Shown piece by piece: positions 26,405 to 34,401 of a stretch of DNA of 64,000 nt. The DNA comes from Alphaproteobacteria bacterium. GTDB lineage: Bacteria > Pseudomonadota > Alphaproteobacteria > Micavibrionales > Micavibrionaceae. The position numbers and the translations under genes are program-made. The notes beneath the pieces are model-generated. The model was not told where the DNA came from. It saw only the letters and a list, made by a program, of their open reading frames with translations, and ran no database searches. How positions within the stretch are numbered: position 1 is the stretch's first letter; each line of letters begins with the position of its first letter. The stretch is from contig WGMJ01000017.1 of assembly GCA_016125135.1 (NCBI GenBank), positions 1 through 64,000 on the forward strand, read 5' to 3'.

Positions 26405-27037
26405 ATGAAACCATTAGATGCGTTAGCGCAATTTAGGCAAGTGAACGGTTTGTCAAAAGAGGCACTTACACAGTACGACCTACACAAAGAAAGCCAGCGC
26501 AGTAGTGTAAACGCAATAAAAGAGATTGTTGCAGGTATGAATAGTGTTTTTGAGCAAGCAAATACCAACGGGAAGTATGGAGAAGAACTGAAATTTCTTG
26601 CGGCAATCGAAATTAAGGAGTCTCAAGTCAAGACTCTGGGTTACAAAGAAATGCCAACATATGAAATCGATGCCAAGGTAGAGCTAGAGGGAGTGAATAT
26701 AAGATGGGGCGCGGTCGATATAGATTCTGACCAAGGAGTACGTGGTGAAATCAAATGTGTGGATGGCTGTGTAAGTATAAAATTAGTGATACATGCAAAT
26801 GAAGATGTGCCCGTAAGAGGGTTTTCCGATGCTTTGCAAAGGTTTCTAGTCACAAAGCTGAAGGGTGATTCTAAGGGGTTTTTTGATAAACAAGGGCGGC
26901 CCAAGGTCGCGGAAGATCTAACGGCAAAGGCTGAAGTGTTTCAAATGGCTTTGGAAAGGGCAGAAAGCATTGTTCAGTCGTATGAGGCGGCCCAGCAGAA
27001 TGTACAGCCGGTCGGGCCATCGCTAAAGCCTGTATAA
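26405..27037 (+). CDS. Hypothetical protein, fourth gene of the cassette
   Basis: 210 residues with GAAGGAGAG upstream. An N-terminal helical region (1-60) is followed by a beta-rich middle (about 65-135, YEIDAKVELEGVNIRWG) and a helical C-terminus. Not recognised. It is the last gene before a strong terminator, which defines the 3' end of the cassette. Confidence 0.6.
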   Translation: MKPLDALAQFRQVNGLSKEALTQYDLHKESQRSSVNAIKEIVAGMNSVFEQANTNGKYGEELKFLAAIEIKESQVKTLGYKEMPTYEIDAKVELEGVNIRWGAVDIDSDQGVRGEIKCVDGCVSIKLVIHANEDVPVRGFSDALQRFLVTKLKGDSKGFFDKQGRPKVAEDLTAKAEVFQMALERAESIVQSYEAAQQNVQPVGPSLKPV

Positions 27038-27050
27038 ATTTCCCCCACTT

Positions 27051-27082
27051 GGCGGGTAGTGAAGGCTACCCGCCGATTTTTT
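27051..27082 (+). terminator. Terminator of the four-gene cassette
   Basis: A perfect 9-bp stem GGCGGGTAG / CTACCCGCC (27051-27059 with 27066-27074) and a 6-nt loop are followed by GATTTTTT. The 3' arm contains the stop codon of the convergent Nudix gene. Confidence 0.88.
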
Positions 27083-27557
27083 GCAGAAGAATATCAAGCG
27101 CCTGTTTATGTGCTGCGTGCATAGTCTCTTTTGCAATTTCATCAAGTGCCAGCCATGCGGCCTTGCCGTTTTCCGGCGTTGTTCGGGCCCCCTCAAAATA
27201 AATTGCTTCAGCATCGTTGATAAAGAAATAGCGTTGGTGATAATCCCAAAACTCATGATCACAAAGCGCGTAGTAGGGCGTGACCCTATCTAGAAAAGGT
27301 GTGGCGGGTATCAATTTTCTGGGTAGCTGAACACCAGTCTCTTCGTAAAACTCACGCACGAGCGCTTCGTAAACATCTTCGCCTTCATCAATGCCGCCAC
27401 CTGGGACTTCGGGCGTATCCGGAGCTTCTTCAGACCAAAGAAGCAGATATTTGTTATGCGCACGTGCAATACCAAAGGCACCGCTACGCGGGCGGCGTTT
27501 ACTTGTTTCACTTAAAGTATAAAGTTTCCCGTTACGGTCAAAATATTGCTGGCTCAT
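27066..27557 (-). CDS. Nudix hydrolase
   Basis: 163 residues with a complete Nudix box (G54 to V76: GGGIDEGE, then REFYEETGV), which binds Mg2+ and hydrolyses nucleoside diphosphates linked to another moiety. A segment of aromatic residues near 105-120 (EFWDYHQRYFF) may shape the pocket. The substrate cannot be inferred. Its ATG overlaps the stop of the M23 peptidase gene by 4 bp (27554-27557), so it is translated from the same mRNA. Confidence 0.88.
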   Translation of the reverse strand: MSQQYFDRNGKLYTLSETSKRRPRSGAFGIARAHNKYLLLWSEEAPDTPEVPGGGIDEGEDVYEALVREFYEETGVQLPRKLIPATPFLDRVTPYYALCDHEFWDYHQRYFFINDAEAIYFEGARTTPENGKAAWLALDEIAKETMHAAHKQALDILLQKIGG

Positions 27558-28615
27558 TTAATCACAAGCTCGTGGTTGAACCTTTGTTCAACAGGGGGAC
27601 TGCCGGCGCGTTTTAAAACCACCTCGCCCTTATAATTACCTGAGGCCCAGTCCGCGTCTTTTCTTTTCTTGCCCAGATAGTAAAACTGACGCGCCCTTGT
27701 TTTTTCAGCCTTGATATTCCGCTCGGCCACCGCCATGCCATCGGGCCCGCGAAGCACCATGGTTACTTCGTCATTCACCTGCAGGCCCAATATCCCCGCC
27801 CAGAAAACCAACGCGGGCGATGATGCGGTAACAGGTTTTTGCTCTTGCCCTTGTGCAATCGTATCAAAGTCCGGCACTTGCGTGGTAAAGCCGCCGTCAT
27901 AGAGTGCAAAGGGTTCGTATGTGGTGAATTTTTTGCGGAAGGTCAGATCTGTTCTTTCTTTTGTGCCGCAGGCTTGTGTGCTTTCAAGCCCTGTGAGCGG
28001 GTCAATAATCTTGCCCTTTTGGTATATTGAAAGATGCAAATGCGGGTGTTCTGTTACACCGCTCATGCCGATTTTGGCAATAGGTTGACCAGCAACAACT
28101 TTATCGCCGGGCTTTACGGTGATGCTATTTTTCTGCAGGTGGCAGTAATGCGATATAATGCCATCGCCATGGTCGATCATCAGCCCATTGCCACATTCTT
28201 TTTTAGCGGCACGTATCTTGTCCAGCTCCTCACGCGTTAAAAACTTATCGTCTTCACTCGCACGTGTCCGGTAGATTGTACCGTCCGCAACACTCAGTAC
28301 CGCGATCCCTTCTTTCATTTCACGGCCACTACGGATGGCAATATCAAGGCCCTTGTGCCCGTCATAGCTCCGCGGGCCACAGGCAAAATCTTTGCTTAAC
28401 CCTTCGGTGGGGTCGGTATCCAGATAATTCATGACCCAGCAATTTTTCCCAAGCTCGCAGGCCACAGGCCACATAAAACGTTGATTTTCTATGGAATTAG
28501 CAGGCCCCACCAGCAATATATTTGACATAATTATTGACGTGATGGCCAGAAAAAGGTATAAAAAACGTATGTTTATCGCTTTGGCGCAGTTTGCGGATGG
28601 GTCAGAACGTGTCAT
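27554..28615 (-). CDS. Exported M23 family peptidase (LytM domain)
   Basis: Zinc endopeptidase of the type that cuts peptidoglycan cross-bridges. H87 and D91 (HKGLD) and H192-L-H194 (HPHLHLS) complete the metal site. The LytM domain covers about 80-215, followed by a beta-rich C-terminal domain of unknown role. The N-terminus has a hydrophobic signal (FLYLFLAITSIIMSNILLVG). The start is uncertain: the ATG at 28615 keeps the whole signal but has no ribosome-binding site, while the ATG at 28528 would remove it. With the long form, its 5' end overlaps the divergent CoiA-like gene. Confidence 0.82.
   Translation of the reverse strand: MTRSDPSANCAKAINIRFLYLFLAITSIIMSNILLVGPANSIENQRFMWPVACELGKNCWVMNYLDTDPTEGLSKDFACGPRSYDGHKGLDIAIRSGREMKEGIAVLSVADGTIYRTRASEDDKFLTREELDKIRAAKKECGNGLMIDHGDGIISHYCHLQKNSITVKPGDKVVAGQPIAKIGMSGVTEHPHLHLSIYQKGKIIDPLTGLESTQACGTKERTDLTFRKKFTTYEPFALYDGGFTTQVPDFDTIAQGQEQKPVTASSPALVFWAGILGLQVNDEVTMVLRGPDGMAVAERNIKAEKTRARQFYYLGKKRKDADWASGNYKGEVVLKRAGSPPVEQRFNHELVIK
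28534..28562 (+). promoter_or_regulatory. Near-consensus promoter giving a leaderless start for the CoiA-like gene
   Basis: TTGACG (28534-28539), exactly 17 nt and TATAAA (28557-28562). The predicted start of transcription is 28569, the A of the ATG. The promoter lies inside the signal-peptide codons of the divergent M23 gene. Confidence 0.7.
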
Positions 28616-29600
28616 CAGAATTGATGATTACGTGCAAGACCATGAATTGCAAGAGGCAGTTGCGCGAGAAGAGACCCGGTTGTGCTGTGTGGAGTGCGGG
28701 CATGATGCTTCTTTCAGACGCGGTGGGCCTACGCGAGGCAATCTGGAATATCGCCGTGATCATTTCTATGTTCCCAACGGACATCGCAGAGGCTGTGACA
28801 TTGCATCACAAAGCGAGCTCGATAAAAATTCTATCTCTCTTCCAGAGGCATTGGAAAATGATTTTCCAATCATTGTGAATATGAACTTTTCGACAGGCTA
28901 TGCGCTAAGGGATAAATTTCATCCAGCAGCCAAAGGCGCACATCCAGAGTGGAAACATGAGGCTGGCGAATACACAACTTACTCTACGCGGTCTGCACAG
29001 GATATTATAGATTTTGTAAATTCTATTCCAGATAATAAAAAACGCTTACTACGCTTTCATTATCAAGGAGCAGAAATCCCACGCCACGAATTTTTCATTG
29101 AAGATCGTACGGATAACTACCAAGATCTTTTTAATGCCCTGTATGTTGAGCGTGATCTGCATGAGGGGGCAACCAAAAATGGCCCTCAATATCCGCTTGC
29201 TGTTACAATAGCCGAGGAAGGGCCCTATGCACTAGCAGTACCAAGATTTCTAACAGTGCATCGCCCTACAACACCAAAGGAGGGGGATGGCAAGATAATT
29301 GTCAGGTGCATGATTACCTATGCTAATGCTTTAACCGGAAGGCCTAATGGCGCATCACCACAGAAGGATCTTGAGCTTGTTATTCATTGTAAAACGATAG
29401 CACTTGCCGAGACTATCAAGGAGATGAAGAGTTTTTCAATTGTCGCCACGCCATCTGTACGGGAACACAGCAGAATTCCACATGAAAATGATGGGCCTGT
29501 TGACGAGATCCATGTTTACTTACAAGGCATGAATCAGATTATGCCGGCCACCGATCCCGCTGGGCCATCACAACAAAACATTTTCCGGCCGCAGCGCTAG
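28569..29600 (+). CDS. Hypothetical protein with CoiA-like cysteine/histidine motif
   Basis: 343 residues from the ATG at 28569. Longer starts (28542, 28491) would lie upstream of, or inside, the promoter. The N-terminal part has FIALAQFADGSERVIRIDD, then CCVECGHDASFRRGG and HFYVPNGHRRGCDI. This Cys/His arrangement is likely to bind zinc and resembles the front of competence protein CoiA and related nuclease-associated families. The remaining 250 residues are not recognised and I see no nuclease motif. Whether it acts in DNA uptake is speculation, although comM is 2 kb away. Confidence 0.6.
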   Translation: MFIALAQFADGSERVIRIDDYVQDHELQEAVAREETRLCCVECGHDASFRRGGPTRGNLEYRRDHFYVPNGHRRGCDIASQSELDKNSISLPEALENDFPIIVNMNFSTGYALRDKFHPAAKGAHPEWKHEAGEYTTYSTRSAQDIIDFVNSIPDNKKRLLRFHYQGAEIPRHEFFIEDRTDNYQDLFNALYVERDLHEGATKNGPQYPLAVTIAEEGPYALAVPRFLTVHRPTTPKEGDGKIIVRCMITYANALTGRPNGASPQKDLELVIHCKTIALAETIKEMKSFSIVATPSVREHSRIPHENDGPVDEIHVYLQGMNQIMPATDPAGPSQQNIFRPQR

Positions 29601-29608
29601 GAGAAAAA

Positions 29609-30184
29609 TCAGATCGCGAAATTTAGTACAGGTACAAAGCGCTGGTCAGGCGGTGCATCGTAAGTTACAGGCGAGCGTGACTGTACAGCGCGCAGTAAAA
29701 GCAATGCATTCAAATGATGTTGTAGTTGCGATGTATTGCGGTCACGCACGGTGCCTGCTGCGATCTCTTCAACACCATCACTATGGGGCATTGCACGTCG
29801 TGAAGAAGAAAATCTGTTTGTATCCTGAACAAAATTTACAGCTTCAAGCACGTAACCAGCAAAAGGATTAATGGCAGAAAGTGCCATGCCAGCGCCAAGG
29901 CCAATGGCGCGTGCCATAAATTGTCGGCTCGGTGCAGGTGGTGTGACATCAAAGCGCGTGCGTAAACCTTGTTGTCCTTCAAGCCCTGCTAGTGTTTGTA
30001 AGTTGCGCTGCGCGCTTGTAACGGCAGAAGAAGAAACGTGAATTGCATTCTCCACATTGAAATTACCAAGCGGCCTGTCAAAGGCAGGAATTTGAGCTGG
30101 GCCAAATGCCGCACGCAGGTCAGCACGCTGTGCGTTTCCGCCCAAACGTCTTTTACCTGTATAATCTGTTGCGACACTGGCCAT
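29609..30184 (-). CDS. Hypothetical protein with AINPxAG hydrophobic motif, paralogue 1
   Basis: 191 residues, unknown. It shares with the next gene (30239-30823) a front motif (I/P..D(R/K)PLGNFN followed by an acidic helix) and a glycine-rich hydrophobic stretch near 90-115 (GLGAGMALSAINPFAGYVLEAV). That stretch could be a membrane hairpin. A second shared region is SQL(Q/N)HHL.AL near the C-terminus. TATAAA sits 6 nt before the ATG, predicting a leaderless mRNA. Confidence 0.6.
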   Translation of the reverse strand: MASVATDYTGKRRLGGNAQRADLRAAFGPAQIPAFDRPLGNFNVENAIHVSSSAVTSAQRNLQTLAGLEGQQGLRTRFDVTPPAPSRQFMARAIGLGAGMALSAINPFAGYVLEAVNFVQDTNRFSSSRRAMPHSDGVEEIAAGTVRDRNTSQLQHHLNALLLLRAVQSRSPVTYDAPPDQRFVPVLNFAI

Positions 30185-30190
30185 ATTCTC

Positions 30191-30219
30191 TTTATAGCAA
30201 TGAAAGCGCGCACATACAA
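30191..30219 (-). promoter_or_regulatory. Promoter for a leaderless transcript of the 29609-30184 gene
   Basis: On the minus strand: TTGTAT, 17 nt, TATAAA, 6 nt, ATG. The expected start of transcription is the A of the ATG. An AGAGAAT next to the ATG is too close to act as a normal Shine-Dalgarno sequence. Confidence 0.5.
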
Positions 30220-30238
30220 ATTAGATTAACATAATATA

Positions 30239-30823
30239 TTATGTGGGCTGTGGGGCGGGCGCTGCGTATTTCAATGAGAAGTCCTGCCGCCGCGCGGCTT
30301 CATGCAATATCGCGAGTGCCATAAGGTGATGGTTCAACTGTGATGAAAATATTTTGCGCTGATGCGCAAGACTCATGCGCGTATTGTTACGTGACGGCTT
30401 AGGTGCGGTCGGGACAACTTGTCGTGCAGGCAAAATAAAATTCCTGATATCTTTGAGCACGTTTACAGTCTCTAGCGCAAAACCGGCAACAGGATTTATG
30501 GCGGTAATCGCAATACCAGCTGTAAATCCGAAAAGCCCACCCGCCATTTCACGGTTCATTGTTTGGAAGGGCATTCGATCACGTGGATCCATGCGCCTTA
30601 CAGGCATGCTGCTTTCCGGCGCGCGGATATTATCAAGCCGGTAAAGCGCAGATTGCGCAGCCCTTACAGCAGCATCAGAAGCAGCACGTGCATCTTGTAA
30701 GTTGAAATTTCCTAAAGGTTTCGATAGGTCGGGGATCTCCGCCGCTGCAAACCGCACGCCCACTAACGGAAGCGGGGTGGGTATAGCGGGTCCTGTATAA
30801 CGATCTGCAATTGTAACACTCAT
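30239..30823 (-). CDS. Hypothetical protein with AINPxAG hydrophobic motif, paralogue 2
   Basis: 194 residues from the ATG at 30823, chosen because AAAGGAG is 8 nt upstream; two upstream in-frame starts are too close or before that site. It shares with the 29609-30184 product the PLGNFN motif, the stretch GLFGFTAGIAITAINPVAGFALETVNVL and the SQLNHHLMAL motif. It ends APQPT, like the exported paralogues at 4.8-7.9 kb, which may be chance. Unknown function; the hydrophobic stretch suggests membrane association. Confidence 0.6.
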   Translation of the reverse strand: MSVTIADRYTGPAIPTPLPLVGVRFAAAEIPDLSKPLGNFNLQDARAASDAAVRAAQSALYRLDNIRAPESSMPVRRMDPRDRMPFQTMNREMAGGLFGFTAGIAITAINPVAGFALETVNVLKDIRNFILPARQVVPTAPKPSRNNTRMSLAHQRKIFSSQLNHHLMALAILHEAARRQDFSLKYAAPAPQPT

Positions 30824-30851
30824 GTTCATTCTCCTTTCAACAGAAGAAAAG

Positions 30852-31550
30852 TCACTCGGTATGGCCACCTCCCGCAGGCTCTGGCGGTGCTATACCGGCC
30901 TTATTCTGCGGTGCCGCAGGTTCTTGATCTGGCGCAAGCCCGCCCGGCTCTTTCTCGGGGTCAGCATCGTAGGTTGTAGCGCTACGCATTTTATTCGCAC
31001 GCAGCTCAGCAAGTGCTTTTTCATGTGCGCTTAGTTGCGCTTTATATTTTTCTTTTGCTTCATCAAGTTTGAATACAGTTTTTTCTTCTTCTACTTCTTC
31101 CACGGTTTCAGGGGTCAGGGTTGGAATAACAACAAGGTCCGTGCGTTCTTTCATAGCCTCCAGCATTTCAGGTGAAACTCCCCCCAACGGGTTCCCAGCA
31201 TTGCCCGAACTGCTTGCAAGTGAGTTTAATACTTCACGCCGTTCATCGGGTGCGAGATTGGGTTGCGGTGCCACTTCAGAAAATTCTTCAATAGGCTCCA
31301 GTACCTTTTCCGCTTCTTTTAAAGCGGGCGTTGTATCAATCTCCTCAATCGCCGCCAAACTTTTATGGGCCGATTCAACAGCGGCTTCCGAAATTTTTTC
31401 CTGTTCTGGCTGTGCTACTGGCTTTGTATCGCTGTTGGCTGCTTCAGGTGTTGCGAAATTGTTTTCAAGCGCAGGTGAAGGTTTTGGCACTTTCTTGATT
31501 TTGAGTGCCAGCTTGTTATTTTTCGTAACTTTATCTTTTGGCTTTTCCAT
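30852..31550 (-). CDS. Acidic low-complexity protein
   Basis: 232 residues from the ATG at 31550, rich in Glu, Ala, Pro and Lys. There is a basic start (MEKPKDKVTKNNKLALKIKK), long disordered acidic runs and a predicted coiled-coil helix near 150-195 (KLDEAKEKYKAQLSAHEKALAELRA). No globular domain is evident. It precedes the AINPxAG paralogue by 28 nt on the same strand, so it could be a scaffold or adaptor for the same unknown process. Confidence 0.5.
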   Translation of the reverse strand: MEKPKDKVTKNNKLALKIKKVPKPSPALENNFATPEAANSDTKPVAQPEQEKISEAAVESAHKSLAAIEEIDTTPALKEAEKVLEPIEEFSEVAPQPNLAPDERREVLNSLASSSGNAGNPLGGVSPEMLEAMKERTDLVVIPTLTPETVEEVEEEKTVFKLDEAKEKYKAQLSAHEKALAELRANKMRSATTYDADPEKEPGGLAPDQEPAAPQNKAGIAPPEPAGGGHTE

Positions 31551-31621
31551 TTCGCACCTATGCAATACTAACGCGCGGCAAATTGGCGAAGTTCAGGTGA
31601 TAATTTTATATTTTTTTGTAA

Positions 31622-33142
31622 TTAAGCCGCAGAGCGAATACGTCTAAAGCTAATCGCTTCCGAGATGTGATGAGGGGCGATAATTTCTGCATTATTATCA
31701 AGGTCAGCAATGGTGCGTGCTACGCGTAATAGGCGGTGGTAAGAGCGGGCGGAGAGATAAAAACTTTCGACAGCTTTGGAAAGCAATCCCTTGGCCTTCT
31801 CATCAAGTGTAACAACATTATCAATTTCTGCCGCACTTATATTTGCATTTATTTCAAAGGGCAGATTTAGAGCCACAAATCTTTCCTTTTGTACGCGGCG
31901 TGCCTTTTCGATCCGCGTTCTGATCGTGGCAGAAGTCTCACCGCCTGTTGCTGTTTGCAAATCCTGTACGCGCACGGGCGGTACATCAACATGTAAATCA
32001 ATCCGGTCAAGCAGTGGGCCCGATAATTTATTCTGGTAGTCATCACCACAACGTGGTGCTTTTGTACATTCTTGTGACGGGTCGCCCAAGTACCCACAAC
32101 GGCACGGATTCATAGCGGCAACAAGCTGGAACTCTGCAGGGTAGGTTGCTTGGTAATTCACACGGCTCACTAAAACTTCGCGATTTTCAAGTGGTTGGCG
32201 CAAGGCCTCCAGTGTCGCGCGTTGAAACTCGGGTAATTCATCAAGGAAAAGCACGCCCTTGTGCGCCAGCGCAATCTCACCGGGCTTGGGTTTATGCCCA
32301 CCACCAATCAAACCAGCAAGCGACGCTGAATGGTGTGGCGCACGGTAAGGGCGTTCTTGCATCAGCCCGCCTTCAGGTAATGTCCCCGCAAACGAATGAA
32401 TGATGGAAGCCTCTAAAGCTTCTTTGGGTGTTAACGCCGGTAAAATGCCGCCCAATGCTTGCGCCAACATTGATTTGCCCGAACCCGGTGGGCCGATGAG
32501 CAAAATATTATGCCCGCCTGCAGCAGCAATTTCTAAAGCGCGCTTTGCGGTCTCTTGCCCCTTCACAGCTGCAAAATCTAGCCTATTACTGTTTGCAGCT
32601 TCGGGAATTTTCGCCAAGGGCCGCGCCAGCACTTGTGTACCTTTGAAATGATTCAGCAGTTGCAATAAATGTTGTGGAGCAAGAATAGGAACATCACCCG
32701 CCCATGCTGCTTCTGCGCCGCAAGCCTCAGGACAAACAAGAGACAAATCATTCTCAAGCGCATGCAAAGCAGTCGGCAATGCACCTGCAACAGGTATAAT
32801 TTCTGCGTTTAACGCCAACTCGCCGAGCGCAATATAGCTTTCTATTTCATCATGCGGAATAATGCCAAGTGCTGTCAGAACGCCAAGCGCAATCGGCAAA
32901 TCGTAATGGCTGCCTTCTTTGGTCACATCAGCTGGCGCCATGTTAATGGTAATGCGTTTGGCAGGGAGTGAAATACCAAGCGCATGAAGCGCTGCGCGTA
33001 CACGTTCTTTGCTCTCGTTCACGGCTTTGTCGGGTAGGCCCACAATATTGAACGCAGGCTGGCCGCTGGCAATTTGTACCTGCACATCAACGGGCAATAC
33101 TTTAATGCCCTGAAAAGCGACAGTTTTTATGCGTGCAACCAA
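31622..33142 (-). CDS. comM: YifB / ComM family AAA+ ATPase (Mg-chelatase-like)
   Basis: 506 residues. The N-terminal Lon-protease-like fold (1-170, with NMAPADVTKEGSHYDLPIALG) is followed by the AAA+ core with Walker A GPPGSGKS, FLDELPEF as Walker B, a cysteine cluster MNPCRCGYLGD and the C-terminal Mg-chelatase lid. ComM hexamers are helicases that promote branch migration during natural transformation. The start is a TTG at 33142, with AGGGG 8 nt upstream. No other competence genes are adjacent, apart from the weakly CoiA-like gene. Confidence 0.9.
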   Translation of the reverse strand: MVARIKTVAFQGIKVLPVDVQVQIASGQPAFNIVGLPDKAVNESKERVRAALHALGISLPAKRITINMAPADVTKEGSHYDLPIALGVLTALGIIPHDEIESYIALGELALNAEIIPVAGALPTALHALENDLSLVCPEACGAEAAWAGDVPILAPQHLLQLLNHFKGTQVLARPLAKIPEAANSNRLDFAAVKGQETAKRALEIAAAGGHNILLIGPPGSGKSMLAQALGGILPALTPKEALEASIIHSFAGTLPEGGLMQERPYRAPHHSASLAGLIGGGHKPKPGEIALAHKGVLFLDELPEFQRATLEALRQPLENREVLVSRVNYQATYPAEFQLVAAMNPCRCGYLGDPSQECTKAPRCGDDYQNKLSGPLLDRIDLHVDVPPVRVQDLQTATGGETSATIRTRIEKARRVQKERFVALNLPFEINANISAAEIDNVVTLDEKAKGLLSKAVESFYLSARSYHRLLRVARTIADLDNNAEIIAPHHISEAISFRRIRSAA

Positions 33143-33208
33143 AATAAAGCCCCTGTTTGTATGAAAGAAGCTTTATAGCGTGAGAACAAAAAGAAAACAA
33201 CTAATGAT

Positions 33209-33237
33209 TAGACATATTCCAAACTGTATGCTAACTA
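33209..33237 (+). promoter_or_regulatory. Promoter for a near-leaderless isochorismatase-like gene
   Basis: TAGACA (33209-33214), 17 nt, TAACTA (33232-33237), then 7 nt to the ATG at 33245. The AAGGA next to the ATG is too close to be a working Shine-Dalgarno sequence, which supports a leaderless start. Confidence 0.5.
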
Positions 33238-33244
33238 CAAGGAA

Positions 33245-33757
33245 ATGCGAAAAACGTTACTCGTTGTTGATATGGAAGAAGGCGCAGCGCTAGGGCGCTA
33301 CCACGGCAATTATTTGAACCGCCGCTGGTGGGAACGCCATGCGCAGGTGGTCGAAAATATACGCAGCCTGTCAGAAGTGTTTGATGAAGTTGTTTTCGTC
33401 ACAGACACGAGATTCCGAAAAAAATCGCATATGCGCATTGTCACGCCTTTGCGCAGCTTGGCCCAAAAGAGCCGCCAATATTTAAAGCGGCAGGATGATG
33501 GTGCAACGGTGCTGGCAGATAAGCTTGACCCGGCCAATGAAGTAATGATTGTTGGCATGAACACAGATGCATGCATTTTGCGCACCGCACGTGGGTTGCT
33601 GCAACATGGGTTTAATGTGTTGGTGGTTGGTGATGCCTGCTGGACAGCCTATGCCGCAAAATCAACGCAGCCGCATCACCGCGCGCTTAATCGCATACGC
33701 AATATGGGCATAGGCGTGTCCAACACACAAAAGTTATGTGCCTCTATGCGCGCATAA
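33245..33757 (+). CDS. Isochorismatase-like cysteine hydrolase
   Basis: 170 residues with the Asp-Lys-Cys triad of the family: D9 in LLVVDME, K81 in QYLKRQ and C110 in NTDACILRTA. Members hydrolyse amides or vinyl ethers such as nicotinamide, N-carbamoyl compounds or isochorismate. The region following D9 is rich in Arg/Trp and unlike nicotinamidase, so the substrate is unknown. It overlaps the convergent gene at 33744 by 14 bp. Confidence 0.78.
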   Translation: MRKTLLVVDMEEGAALGRYHGNYLNRRWWERHAQVVENIRSLSEVFDEVVFVTDTRFRKKSHMRIVTPLRSLAQKSRQYLKRQDDGATVLADKLDPANEVMIVGMNTDACILRTARGLLQHGFNVLVVGDACWTAYAAKSTQPHHRALNRIRNMGIGVSNTQKLCASMRA

Positions 33758-34160
33758 CCGGCCATAAAGCACTTGAGGCTGCAGGGTGACCTATATACAT
33801 GATCCTTTGCGGGGGCGTGTAGCAATTTTCAGGGCTTTCAAGAATGCGAAGCGCCCGTGCTGCACGGTTGTGGATATGCCCTAGCGCTTGGTCTGCACGC
33901 CAGCCATGTTCCCCACCGTTATTATAATTCGCATGATTATAGCGTGCCCAGCTTGCATGCAGTGTGCCTGATTTGGCCATGCCAGCTTCTTGCACAAGAC
34001 CGAGAGCCTCTGCCTCCTGTATCAATGCACGTAACGTCGTCATATGGACTGTCCCCGCTCGTGCAGTTTCGCTGTCGAGAAGGTTTTTTGTTTTATCTTT
34101 AAGTGCAGAAATATCTGCACGCGAAGCCGTTGCCCAGGCTTCCTGGATTTTTATAGACAT
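33744..34160 (-). CDS. Hypothetical protein
   Basis: 138 residues, unknown, soluble and helical with several His/Asn residues in the middle (WARYNHANYNNGGEHGW). An AAAGGTG site precedes the ATG. The 241-nt region upstream (34161-34401) holds a small GCTGC/GCAGC hairpin near 34236 and a TATAAT at about 34291, but no gene that I can support. Confidence 0.5.
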   Translation of the reverse strand: MSIKIQEAWATASRADISALKDKTKNLLDSETARAGTVHMTTLRALIQEAEALGLVQEAGMAKSGTLHASWARYNHANYNNGGEHGWRADQALGHIHNRAARALRILESPENCYTPPQRIMYIGHPAASSALWPVMRA

Positions 34161-34401
34161 GGTTATTCACCTTTTGAATTTTAAAAGTTAGTTAGAAAAA
34201 TTAACAAAATGATCGGGTAGGGGGAGTGTATGAATGCTGCTTAGGCAGCAAAGAAAAAGAACGCGGCGAATTTGTTTGAATTGCGCATATAATGTTTATA
34301 CCAAATCCGCTCTCAAAAAAGCAATCATAATTTTCTTGTTTTGGTCTTGGGCAGGTGGTTAATTAGTAAAGAAATAAAAAAAGTAAAGAAATAACAGGGA
34401 T

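Noticed and set aside
24059-27082. Prophage remnant or gene-transfer-agent piece
   Set aside because: No integrase, terminase, capsid, tail or lysis motif and no flanking repeats are seen; it is kept only as an unknown cassette.
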